64,000 bases of DNA, taken from contig NZ_QVQH01000006.1 of assembly GCF_003428645.1 (NCBI RefSeq), positions 62,001-126,000 on the forward strand. The letters run 5' to 3'. Below, piece after piece: positions 1 to 7,620 of the stretch. The notes under the pieces were generated by a model that did no database searches, was not told the origin of the DNA, and saw only the letters and a list, made by a program, of their open reading frames with translations. Each line of letters starts with the position of its first letter. Position 1 is the stretch's first letter. The stretch comes from Geodermatophilus marinus (GTDB taxonomy: Bacteria > Actinomycetota > Actinomycetes > Mycobacteriales > Geodermatophilaceae). Made by a program: the position numbers and the translations under genes.

Positions 1-946
1 CGCCGAAGCCGGTCTCCTGCACCGGTGTCCGCACCCCCGGCAGGTCGCTGGCCAGCACCGGGACCCCGGCCATCATCGCCTCCACCTGCACGATGCCGAA
101 GGCCTCGAAGGCGTTGACCGACGGCAGCGTGAACACGTCGAGCGAGGCGTACAGGTCGGCGATCCCGTCGTCGGTGAGGAACCCGAGCAGCCGGACGCGC
201 GGGTCGCCGTCGACGACCCGGCGCACCTCCTCGACCACCGACCCGCCGGCCACCTCGGCGAAGTCACCGCCGATGAGCAGCCGCGCGTCGGGGTCGTCGA
301 GCGCCCGGAAGGCCCGCACCAGGTGCTGCAGCCCCTTCTCCTCGACGATCCGGCCGAGGAATCCCACGTGCAGCCCGTCGCCCTCCCGGAACCGCGGGGT
401 GCCGGCCGGCCGCTCCCGGCAGGGCGGGGGGATCGCCGCCGTCCGCCCGGCCATGGCCGGCCACAGCCGGCTGTGCCGCGCGTAGTCGTCGCTGGACACG
501 ACGACCCGGTCGCTGCGCCGCAGGGTGCGCCGGCTGGCCGCGTCGACGCCGAGGGTCTGCACCCGGTTGAGCGCCCCCGGCGGCAGGCTGACGTCGCAGT
601 GGTAGGTCGTCACCAGTCGCCCGGCCCCGGTCAGCAGCCCGGACTCGGGCATCGGCAGGTGCAGGTTGGTCACCGAGGCGGTGCGCGCCGCGGCCCGCAC
701 CCGGCCGACCAGCGCGGGGCTGAGCACGCCCTTGCCGAGGCGGGCCACGACCGGCGCCCGGTCGACCTCCACCCCCCGCAGCTCCTCCCGCTCGGGCAGG
801 TCGCGGTCGTGCCGGCTGGTCACCACCCGCACCCGGTGCCCGCGGGCGGCCAGGCCCTCGGCGACGTCCCGCGCGACGTTGGTCAGCCCGCTGACGTAGG
901 GCGCGTAGTAGTCCAGGGCGACGAGCAGGTCCAGCGTCGGGGTCAT
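1..946 (-). CDS. GT4-type glycosyltransferase (3' end beyond window)
   Basis: GT-B fold glycosyltransferase of the GT4 kind, which transfers a sugar from a nucleotide-sugar to a growing glycan on the cytoplasmic side. The ATG at 946 overlaps the stop of the flippase gene by 4 bp (ATGA), so the pair is translationally coupled. About 315 residues are visible and the C terminus is lost at the window edge. The N-terminal acceptor domain begins with PYVSGLTNVARDV. The donor domain starts near residue 190 with GFLGRIVEEKGLQHL, and the E-x7-E type motif EAFGIVQVEAMMAG lies near residue 282. Pairing with a flippase suggests assembly of a lipid-linked oligosaccharide. The sugar specificity cannot be read from the sequence. 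Confidence 0.88.
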   Translation of the reverse strand, partial: MTPTLDLLVALDYYAPYVSGLTNVARDVAEGLAARGHRVRVVTSRHDRDLPEREELRGVEVDRAPVVARLGKGVLSPALVGRVRAAARTASVTNLHLPMPESGLLTGAGRLVTTYHCDVSLPPGALNRVQTLGVDAASRRTLRRSDRVVVSSDDYARHSRLWPAMAGRTAAIPPPCRERPAGTPRFREGDGLHVGFLGRIVEEKGLQHLVRAFRALDDPDARLLIGGDFAEVAGGSVVEEVRRVVDGDPRVRLLGFLTDDGIADLYASLDVFTLPSVNAFEAFGIVQVEAMMAGVPVLASDLPGVRTPVQETGFG

Positions 947-2229
947 CCCCGGTCTCCGTTCGGGTCGGCGCCGGCGGCGGCGGGGCTGCGGGCAGGGACC
1001 GGCGGGCGGCGCAGCAGCAGGGCGAGGCTGACCACGAAGGCCGCCCCGGAGCCGATCGCGAACGCCAGGCCCGCGCGCGGGACCAGCCCCGGGACGGCGG
1101 CGAACACGACCGCGGCCACGGCCAGCCCCGCCGTCCAGGTGAGCGCGACGTCGCGGTGCCGCGCGGCGGCCAGCAGCGCCTGGGCGGTCACCAGCAGGCC
1201 GAGGTAGAGCCCGCTGCCGGCCGCCAGCAGGGCCATGGCCCCGCCGTCGAGGACGTAGCGGTCGCCGAAGAGCAGCCGGACCAGCAGCGGGCCGGCGACC
1301 CACCCCAGCAGGGCCCCGGCGGCGGCCAGCCCGGCGACCGCCCCCGCCGTGCGCAGCGCGAGCCGGCGGACGCCACCGGGGACCTCGGCGGCCCCGGTCA
1401 GCGCCGGCACCAGGGCGCCCTGCAGCGGGACGGCGACGAACAGCGGCAGCCGCACCAGGGTGAAGCCGGCCACGAACTGGGCGGCCAGGACCCGCTCGTC
1501 CGGCCCGGCGGCCGCCGCCGTGACCAGGACCGGGGCGGCGTTGAGCAGCGCCTGCCCGCAGAGCGTGCCCACCAGGAGGTGGCCGATCGCGGCGGCCTGC
1601 ACCGGCGGCCCCGGGTCCGGGGCGCCGGAGCGCCCGCGGCGCAGGAGCCACGCCAGCAGCGGGACGTGGGCGAGCACGACGGCGGCGACCAGCGTCCAGC
1701 CGAGGTCCGCGGCGGTGCCGGCGGGGCCGAGGACGACGACGACCCCGGCGAGCAGGCAGCGCACGAGCGCGTCGAGCAGCAGGACGACGCCGTGCGCCAG
1801 CAGCCGGCCGCGCCCGAGCAGGAGCCCGCGGAGCACGAACTGCGGCCCCGACGCGAGCACCAGCACCACGAGCGCCCCTAGCAGGGCCGGGCTGCCGCCG
1901 AGCACCGGACCGAGCAGCGGCCAGCCGGCGAGCAGCACCAGCAGCGTGAGACCGGTCACGCCCGCGGCTGCCCGGACCGTGCCCGGCGGCAGCGGTGCGC
2001 CGTCCGGGCGCAGGTGCACGACGCGGGCGAGCTCCAGCTCGAGGGGCAGGAAGGCCCCCAGCCCGATCACCAGGGCCACCGACCAGAAGGCGCCGAAGAC
2101 GGCGTACTCGGGTGCTGGCACCGCCCGGGCGACCACGGCAAGGTAGAGGTAGGTGAGAATGCCCGAGACGACGATGCAGGCCGCGACCCAGCTGAGCGAG
2201 AACGCCAGCCGCGGGCTCCGGCGGCTCAG
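943..2229 (-). CDS. Polysaccharide flippase-like multispanning membrane protein (probable CTG start)
   Basis: Integral membrane protein with about 12 predicted hydrophobic segments, resembling oligosaccharide flippases of the MOP/Wzx superfamily that move lipid-linked glycans across the membrane. The first segment (LAFSLSWVAACIVVSGILTY) starts about 9 residues after a CTG codon at 2229. There is no in-frame ATG, GTG or TTG between that CTG and the GTG at 2136, which would delete this segment. The CTG has GAGG 7 nt upstream and overlaps (CTGA) the stop of a short leaderless reading frame. The start is therefore inferred. A GTG at 2136 or a sequencing error near 2230-2276 are the alternatives. 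The 3' end overlaps the GT4 gene by 4 bp. Confidence 0.75.
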   Translation of the reverse strand: MSRRSPRLAFSLSWVAACIVVSGILTYLYLAVVARAVPAPEYAVFGAFWSVALVIGLGAFLPLELELARVVHLRPDGAPLPPGTVRAAAGVTGLTLLVLLAGWPLLGPVLGGSPALLGALVVLVLASGPQFVLRGLLLGRGRLLAHGVVLLLDALVRCLLAGVVVVLGPAGTAADLGWTLVAAVVLAHVPLLAWLLRRGRSGAPDPGPPVQAAAIGHLLVGTLCGQALLNAAPVLVTAAAAGPDERVLAAQFVAGFTLVRLPLFVAVPLQGALVPALTGAAEVPGGVRRLALRTAGAVAGLAAAGALLGWVAGPLLVRLLFGDRYVLDGGAMALLAAGSGLYLGLLVTAQALLAAARHRDVALTWTAGLAVAAVVFAAVPGLVPRAGLAFAIGSGAAFVVSLALLLRRPPVPARSPAAAGADPNGDRG

Positions 2230-2276
2230 GACCCGGCCTCGTGCGCGCCTCGGTGCCGCTGGTGCCCGGTTCCCAC
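2226..2276 (-). CDS. Possible 16-codon leaderless leader ORF before the flippase
   Basis: A GTG at 2276 lies 7 nt after a TACCGT -10-like box (2289-2284, minus strand). It opens a 16-codon frame, beginning VGTGHQRHRG, that stops with TGA at 2228-2226. That stop overlaps the proposed CTG start of the flippase as CTGA. It may serve only to load ribosomes for coupling. It could also be the true flippase start if one base is missing in the assembly. There is no homology evidence. Confidence 0.3.
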   Translation of the reverse strand: MGTGHQRHRGAHEAGS

Positions 2277-2283
2277 GGCGACC

Positions 2284-2289
2284 ACGGTA
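2284..2289 (-). promoter_or_regulatory. -10-like box TACCGT for the flippase transcript
   Basis: TACCGT read on the minus strand, 7 nt before a GTG at 2276. It has the same arrangement as the leaderless boxes before rmlA, rmlC and other genes in this window. No convincing -35 element is visible. Confidence 0.4.
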
Positions 2290-2356
2290 GCGGCGCGCGC
2301 CGGGGCGGGACGACAGGGTGGCGGGCAGGGACGGGGAACGGGGAGGACGGGCGCGC

Positions 2357-5300
2357 GTGGACGTGATCGACCCGGCGCGGGCGGGTGAGCGGGCCCCGGA
2401 CCCGGCGCCGGCCGGCCGCCGCGGCCGCGTCCGCTCCCTGCTGCCGCTGCTGGTGGCGCTGGTCGCCGTCCTCGGCGCGGTGCTGCTCCCGCTGGCGCCG
2501 GTGCGCATGGCCCTGCCGACGGTGAGCTGGCCGCAGGAGCCCACCCGCCCCACCTCGACGATGCTCGAGCTGACCAACCAGACGCCGCGCGCCCTCGACG
2601 TGCGGTTCAGCTGCGCCGCGGTGCGCGCCGCCGGGGAGACCGGGGACGGCCTGCTGCTGTCGACCCTCGTCCCGGGCCAGCCGGCCGCCGACACCGAGGG
2701 GCTGCTGGTCACCGCGCGGGACGGCCGGCTGGGCGTGCTGCTGCGCGGCGTCCCGCTGCTCGACGCCCCGGTCCCGGCCGGCGACTGCACCCACCGGCTC
2801 CGCGTGGACGGCGAGGGCGCTCTCCTGGAGCGCGACGGCACGGTGCTCGCGTCGGTGGACGAGGACGTGCGGCCGGACGTCGACGTCCTGGCCACCGGGG
2901 TCGCCGCGCTGCCGGGGGACGGCGACCTGCGGGTCGTGCTGGAGGTCGACGCCCAGTTCAACACCACCCCGACCGCGGCCAAGCTGGCCCTGTCGGTCAC
3001 CGTCACCGCCGCCGCGCTGGCCTGCCTGCTGCTGCTCGCCCGGGCCGACCGCCGCCGCGGCCCGCCCGAGCCCGACCCCGGCCGGCCGGCGCGGGCCGGG
3101 TGGCCCGGCGCCGTCGTCGACGCCCTGGTCGTCGGTGCGGTGCTCCTGTGGTGGTTCCTCGCCCCCGCCTCCGACGACGACGGCTACTACGCCGCGATGG
3201 CCCGCAACGCCGGGGTCGAGGGCCAGGTCGGCAACTACTACCAGCTGCTCAACCAGTCCTTCACGCCGTTCACCTGGTTCTACCGGGCGCTGGGCTGGTG
3301 GCAGGAGGTCGGTGACAGCCCGGTCGTGCTGCGCGTCCCGGCCCTGGTCGTCGGCCTGCTGACCTGGGTCCTGCTGCGCCGCTACGTCAGCCGCCCGGGG
3401 GCGCTGCCGGCCGCCGTCCGGGACGGCCGCGGCGGCCCCGCGGCCGCGGTCGTCCTCACCGGGGCCACCTTCCTCGCCTGGTGGCTGCCCTACGGGATGG
3501 GCGTGCGCCCGGAGGCGATCGTCGGGGTGCTCGCGCTGGCGGCGCTGACCGGCGTGGTCACCGGACTGCGCCGCCGCCGGCTGCTGCCGGTGGGCCTGGG
3601 CTTCGCCGCGGCCGCGCTGGCCGCCGCCTGCCACCCGACCGGCCTGGCGGCCCTCGGCCCGGTGCTGGTGGCCCTGCCCCGGCTGGCCGGGCTGGTCCGC
3701 GAGGGCGCCGACCGGCTGACCGCGCTGACCCGCACCGCGCTGCTCGTCGCGCCCGGGGCCCTGGCCGCCGTGGCCGCCTTCGCCGACGGCACGCTCAACG
3801 ACTTCCTCCGCGGGCAGGAGATCTTCCTGTCGGTGCAGGAGCAGGACGCCTGGTACGACGAGTTCCAGCGCTACGCCTTCCTGCTCAGCGAGATCCCGAT
3901 GGGCTCCTACGCCCGCCGGACCGCCGTCCTGCTCGGTCTGCTGGCCCTCGTGTGGTTCCTCGCCCTGGCCGTCGCCGCGCGGGTCCGCGACGTCGCGGTG
4001 CCGCTGCCGCTGCTGCTCGCCGGCTCCTCGCTCGGGGCGGCGTTCCTGCTGCTGTGGATCACCCCCAGCAAGTGGACCCACCACTTCGGCGCCCTGGCCG
4101 GCGTGGGCCCGGCGTTCCTCGGGCTCTTCCTGGTCTCGCTGCCCTGGCTGGTCCGCCGGGTGACCCGGGACCGCCCGGCCGGGATCGGCGCGCGGGTCGC
4201 CGTCCTCGGGTCGCTGGTGCTGGTCTGCGCGCTGGCGTTCCGCGGCCCCAACCAGTGGGCGTACAGCTGGCTGCCGGGGATGCCGCAGCCCATGGTGGCG
4301 CCCTACCTGGGCCCGGTCGAGCTGGGCAGCCCGGTGGTGTGGGCGCTGGTCGTCCTCGCGGTGCTGGGCGCGCTGACCCTGCTGCGCCGACGCACCGGCC
4401 GGACCGCGGACCGCACCTGGGTCGCCGTGCCGGTCGCCGTCCTCGTCTTCCTCGGGACGTCGCTGACCTACCTGCTGGGCAGCTTCTCCTACGCCACGCT
4501 CACCACCCTCGACGGCTGGTCGCCCTGGGCCGACGCCGTCACCGACCCGCTCGCGACCGACTGCGCGGCCGCGAGCGGGATCGAGGTCCACGACGTGACC
4601 GCCGGCGACCCCCTGCCCGCGGCGTCGCAGGTCGCCGGCGACGCCGCGCCGGAGGCCGTCCCGCCGGAGGCGTTCGCCACCGGCGCCGGGTGGTTCGGGG
4701 TGAGCCCGCCGCCGTGGGCGGACGGCGGGGCGGGCGGCGGTGCGGCGCCGCAGGTCTGGGGCAGCCTCACCGGCCCGGCGGAGGAGGACACCACCGGCAC
4801 GCTCACCACCGGGTGGTACGAGCTGCCCGCCGGCGCGGAGGGGGAGGCCCCGGTCGTCCTGGCGGCCGGGCAGCTCGCCGGCGGCAACGGGCTGCAGGCC
4901 GAGTACGCGGTCACCGGCCCCGGCGGGACGCCCCGGGTCACCGGCGCGCAGGAGCTCACCGACGCGGTCGGCTCGACGGCCTGGCGCAGCTTCGTCCTCG
5001 ACCCCGCGGCCGCCGGCGCCGGCGCCGCGGACCTGGTCCGCCTGGTGGCCGAGGACCGGTCGGGCGGAGCCGGCGGCTGGCTGGCCTTCGCCGCCCCGGT
5101 GCTGGCGCCGGCGGTGCCGCTCGGGCAGTACCTGCCCGAGGACGCCGCGGTGGCGACCGCCTGGCAGATCGCCTTCCTCTTCCCCTGCCAGCGGCAGCCC
5201 GGGATCCGGCTCGGCATCACCGAGCCGGTCACCCACGGCGTCGTGTGGCGCCCCGGCCCGGGCGGCTGGGGCCTCGCGGACAACACCTGGCAGGTGCCGC

Positions 5301-5488
5301 GCGGGGGGCTGTTCGCGCCGGTGCAGCGCACCTCCGGGGTGACCGAGCTGCCCACCCGGTTCCCCGCCTGGCCCGACGTCCGGGACGTGCAGGTGTTCGA
5401 GTTCGACCTGCCCTACCCGACCGGCGGCTACGACCTGACCGTCGACCGGGCCACGCGGGGAGGCTGGTCGGGTCCGCCGACCGGGTGA
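2357..5488 (+). CDS. Arabinosyltransferase, EmbA/EmbB/EmbC family
   Basis: Membrane GT-C enzyme that uses decaprenyl-phospho-arabinose to add arabinofuranose units to galactan or a lipoglycan outside the cell. At 1043 residues it is close to the roughly 1,090 usual for mycobacterial Emb proteins. One N-terminal membrane segment (about residues 30-50) precedes an extracytoplasmic beta domain. A multispanning core follows, with the catalytic acidic loop SDDDGYY near residue 272 and the family motif TPSKWTHHFG near residue 568. A large C-terminal extracytoplasmic domain resembling the Emb carbohydrate-binding module closes the protein. The GTG at 2357 is chosen because GGGAGG lies 10 nt upstream; an in-frame GTG at 2318 is the alternative. 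Only one Emb paralogue is present here, where mycobacteria have three. Confidence 0.93.
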   Translation: MDVIDPARAGERAPDPAPAGRRGRVRSLLPLLVALVAVLGAVLLPLAPVRMALPTVSWPQEPTRPTSTMLELTNQTPRALDVRFSCAAVRAAGETGDGLLLSTLVPGQPAADTEGLLVTARDGRLGVLLRGVPLLDAPVPAGDCTHRLRVDGEGALLERDGTVLASVDEDVRPDVDVLATGVAALPGDGDLRVVLEVDAQFNTTPTAAKLALSVTVTAAALACLLLLARADRRRGPPEPDPGRPARAGWPGAVVDALVVGAVLLWWFLAPASDDDGYYAAMARNAGVEGQVGNYYQLLNQSFTPFTWFYRALGWWQEVGDSPVVLRVPALVVGLLTWVLLRRYVSRPGALPAAVRDGRGGPAAAVVLTGATFLAWWLPYGMGVRPEAIVGVLALAALTGVVTGLRRRRLLPVGLGFAAAALAAACHPTGLAALGPVLVALPRLAGLVREGADRLTALTRTALLVAPGALAAVAAFADGTLNDFLRGQEIFLSVQEQDAWYDEFQRYAFLLSEIPMGSYARRTAVLLGLLALVWFLALAVAARVRDVAVPLPLLLAGSSLGAAFLLLWITPSKWTHHFGALAGVGPAFLGLFLVSLPWLVRRVTRDRPAGIGARVAVLGSLVLVCALAFRGPNQWAYSWLPGMPQPMVAPYLGPVELGSPVVWALVVLAVLGALTLLRRRTGRTADRTWVAVPVAVLVFLGTSLTYLLGSFSYATLTTLDGWSPWADAVTDPLATDCAAASGIEVHDVTAGDPLPAASQVAGDAAPEAVPPEAFATGAGWFGVSPPPWADGGAGGGAAPQVWGSLTGPAEEDTTGTLTTGWYELPAGAEGEAPVVLAAGQLAGGNGLQAEYAVTGPGGTPRVTGAQELTDAVGSTAWRSFVLDPAAAGAGAADLVRLVAEDRSGGAGGWLAFAAPVLAPAVPLGQYLPEDAAVATAWQIAFLFPCQRQPGIRLGITEPVTHGVVWRPGPGGWGLADNTWQVPRGGLFAPVQRTSGVTELPTRFPAWPDVRDVQVFEFDLPYPTGGYDLTVDRATRGGWSGPPTG

Positions 5489-5604
5489 GCCGGGCGTGTC
5501 CTCGCCCACGCGGCACCCGGTCCACTGGCGTCGGCGGCCCGCGACGGGGAGGCTCGGCGGGGGCCGCGCCGCGGCCCGCGACCCGGGAGACGACAGGAGG
5601 GCCA

Positions 5605-6648
5605 GTGGACGTCGAGGGGGAGACCCGCAGCACCGCGGTGCGCCACGACGGCGGCACCCGGGCCGACGGGGGCGGGACGGTGCGCTACCGGGGCAACGTC
5701 GTCGTGGACCCGGCGGCCCCCGCCGCCGCCCCGACCCCCGCCCCGGCCGCCGCCCCGCCGGCGCCCCGCACCACCGCCGGCGTGCTCGGCGGGCTGGTGC
5801 GCACCATGCGGCCGCGGCAGTGGGTCAAGAACGTGCTGGTCTTCGCCGCACCCCTGGCGGCCGGCTCCATCCTCGACCCCGACGTCCTGCTCCCGACCCT
5901 GGTCGCCTTCGGGCTGTTCTGCCTGGTGGCCAGCGGGGTGTACCTGCTCAACGACGTCCGTGATGTGGAGGAGGACCGCCGGCACCCGGTGAAGCGGTTC
6001 CGGCCGGTCGCGGCCGGGGTGCTGCCGCCGCCGGTGGCCGTGGTCGCCGGGGTGCTGCTCCTCGCCGGCGCGCTGGTCGCGGCGGTGCTGCTCACCCGCC
6101 CCGCGCTCGCGGCCGTGCTGGGCAGCTACGCCGGCATCTCCCTGGCCTACGCCTACTTCCTCAAGGACCAGCCGGTCATCGACCTCGCCGTCGTCGCCTC
6201 CGGCTTCCTGCTCCGCGGGGTGGCCGGTGGCGCCGCCGCCGGCATCGCGCTGTCCCAGTGGTTCCTGCTGGTGGCCGCCTTCGGGGCGCTGTTCATGGTG
6301 GCCGGCAAGCGGTACGCCGAGCTGGTCGCGGTGGGGGAGCAGGCCGCCACCCGGCGCTCGCTGAAGGAGTACTCGGCCAGCTACCTGCGGTTCGTGTGGA
6401 GCCTCTCGGCCGGCGTGACCTGCACGGCCTACTCGCTGTGGGCCTTCGAGCTCCGGGAGGACTCGGCCGGGTTCCCCTGGCAGACGATCTCCATCGCGCC
6501 GTTCGTGCTCGCCCTGCTGCGCTACGCCGTGGACGTCGACCGCGGCGAGGCCGGGGCGCCGGAGGAGATCGTGCTGCGCGACCGGGTGCTGCTCGGGCTC
6601 GGGACGGTGTGGGCCGTCCTCGTCTGCCTGGGCGTCTTCACCGGCTGA
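5605..6648 (+). CDS. ubiA: Decaprenyl-phosphate phosphoribosyltransferase (UbiA family)
   Basis: Predicted to join 5-phosphoribosyl pyrophosphate to decaprenyl phosphate, the first step toward the arabinose donor used by Emb enzymes (Rv3806c type). The N terminus is an unusual 60-residue Pro/Ala-rich tail (AAPTPAPAAAPPAP) before the membrane core. The prenyltransferase signature LLNDVRDVEEDRRHP lies near residue 112, and the YAYFLKDQPVIDLAVVASGF region carries a second acidic cluster. Eight or nine hydrophobic helices are visible. The GTG at 5605 follows AGGAGG with a 4-nt gap. It lies 116 bp after the Emb gene on the same strand and is probably co-transcribed with it. The C terminus (LRYAVDVDRGEAGAPEEI) matches this family rather than quinone-biosynthesis UbiA. 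Confidence 0.92.
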   Translation: MDVEGETRSTAVRHDGGTRADGGGTVRYRGNVVVDPAAPAAAPTPAPAAAPPAPRTTAGVLGGLVRTMRPRQWVKNVLVFAAPLAAGSILDPDVLLPTLVAFGLFCLVASGVYLLNDVRDVEEDRRHPVKRFRPVAAGVLPPPVAVVAGVLLLAGALVAAVLLTRPALAAVLGSYAGISLAYAYFLKDQPVIDLAVVASGFLLRGVAGGAAAGIALSQWFLLVAAFGALFMVAGKRYAELVAVGEQAATRRSLKEYSASYLRFVWSLSAGVTCTAYSLWAFELREDSAGFPWQTISIAPFVLALLRYAVDVDRGEAGAPEEIVLRDRVLLGLGTVWAVLVCLGVFTG

Positions 6649-6706
6649 CCACCTCGGGCGCCGCGGGGAGCGTGCGGGGGAAGGCTACCGGGGCCCGGGG
6701 CCCGGG

Positions 6707-7528
6707 TCAGCCGAGCAGCCGGGACACCGCCGCGAGCCGCCGGTCGCCGGCCATCGCGGCCAGCCAGGCCGACCAGCCGGGCCGGTCCCGCAGTGCCTCC
6801 AGCGCCGCCCGCGCCGCGGCCCGGTCACCCCGGCGGGAGGCGGCCAGCGCGGCGTAGAGGTCCCGGGCGCCCTCGGGGGCGAACAGCGCCAGGTGCTCGT
6901 AGTCGCCCTCGTCGTAGGCCCGGTGCAGGTTGCGCAGCATCCGCAGCTGGGCCACCGGGTCGCCCGAGTCGTCGACCCGCAGGTCGATGCGGATCCCGTC
7001 GTCCTCCTCGCCGGCCGGCTCGCCGCTGACCACGAGCAGCGCCGCCGACTGCCGGCCGCGCACGTCGCCCCCGGCGTCCTGACCGGCGGTCAGCGCGGCG
7101 AGCAACCGGTCGGCCAGGTCCCCGGGCGCGGCGGTCCAGGCCCGCAGCATCGCGGGCAGCACCTCGGCCGAGGCCAGCATGTTGCCCTGCACGCCCACCT
7201 GGTCCCCGAGCAGGTGGCCGCTGACCGGGAACGACCCGCGCCCGGTGTCCGCCGCGACGGCGCCGGTGGCGTCGAGGACGGCGATCTGCCGGTCGACGTC
7301 CTCGGCCGCGTGCGCCGCCGCCCGGACCAGCTCCGCGGGCTGCCGGCCCGCCTCCAGCCCGGCCAGCAGGCTGCCCCCGAGGCCCCGCCGGCTGCGTGCC
7401 TGGACGGCGACCACCCCCACGCCGGGCCGCGCGCCGGGCACGGCCCGGCCGACGGCGAGGATGCACGAGGAGACGGCGATGCCCAGCTCCCCGGTCGCCG
7501 GGTCCCGGGCGACGACGGAGAAGGTCAC
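6707..7528 (-). CDS. DUF1028 family protein (Ntn-hydrolase-like fold)
   Basis: A 273-residue protein opening with the DUF1028 signature VTFSVVARDPATGELGIAVS. Members adopt an Ntn-hydrolase-like alpha-beta-beta-alpha fold, but their substrate is unknown. Conserved blocks GVGVVAVQARSRRGLG and DQVGVQGNMLASAEVLPAM lie in the first 160 residues. The last 70 residues (HRAYDEGDYEHLALF onward) form a helical, TPR-like tail of the kind often fused to DUF1028. The GTG at 7528 is fixed by the family N terminus, since only a weak ribosome site precedes it. The gene converges on ubiA. The 58 bp between them are rich in GGGGCCCGGGG palindromes that may terminate transcription. Confidence 0.85.
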   Translation of the reverse strand: MTFSVVARDPATGELGIAVSSCILAVGRAVPGARPGVGVVAVQARSRRGLGGSLLAGLEAGRQPAELVRAAAHAAEDVDRQIAVLDATGAVAADTGRGSFPVSGHLLGDQVGVQGNMLASAEVLPAMLRAWTAAPGDLADRLLAALTAGQDAGGDVRGRQSAALLVVSGEPAGEEDDGIRIDLRVDDSGDPVAQLRMLRNLHRAYDEGDYEHLALFAPEGARDLYAALAASRRGDRAAARAALEALRDRPGWSAWLAAMAGDRRLAAVSRLLG

Positions 7529-7544
7529 GCCGCCGGCGCCCCGG

Positions 7545-7590
7545 GTCGCCGGTGCACGACCAGCGCCCCGGATCGCCGGTGCACGACGGT
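7545..7590. repeat. Short direct repeat upstream of the DUF1028 gene
   Basis: The 15-mer TCGCCGGTGCACGAC occurs twice, about 26 bp apart, directly upstream of the DUF1028 start. TGCA lies at the centre of each copy. It could be an operator or simple duplication. No factor is recognised. Confidence 0.4.
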
Positions 7591-7620
7591 GGCGGGGGGT
7601 CCGGCGCTCACGCCCCGAGC

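Noticed and set aside
2230..3006. Long upstream extension of the flippase frame on the minus strand
   Set aside because: It is antisense to the Emb N terminus and reads as low-complexity Ser/Thr/Arg, so it was excluded.
3481..5500. Very long open frame on the plus strand overlapping the Emb gene in another phase
   Set aside because: Its product is Arg/Gly/Pro-rich with no membrane or domain pattern. It is a GC-driven shadow; only the last part, from 5605, is real (ubiA).
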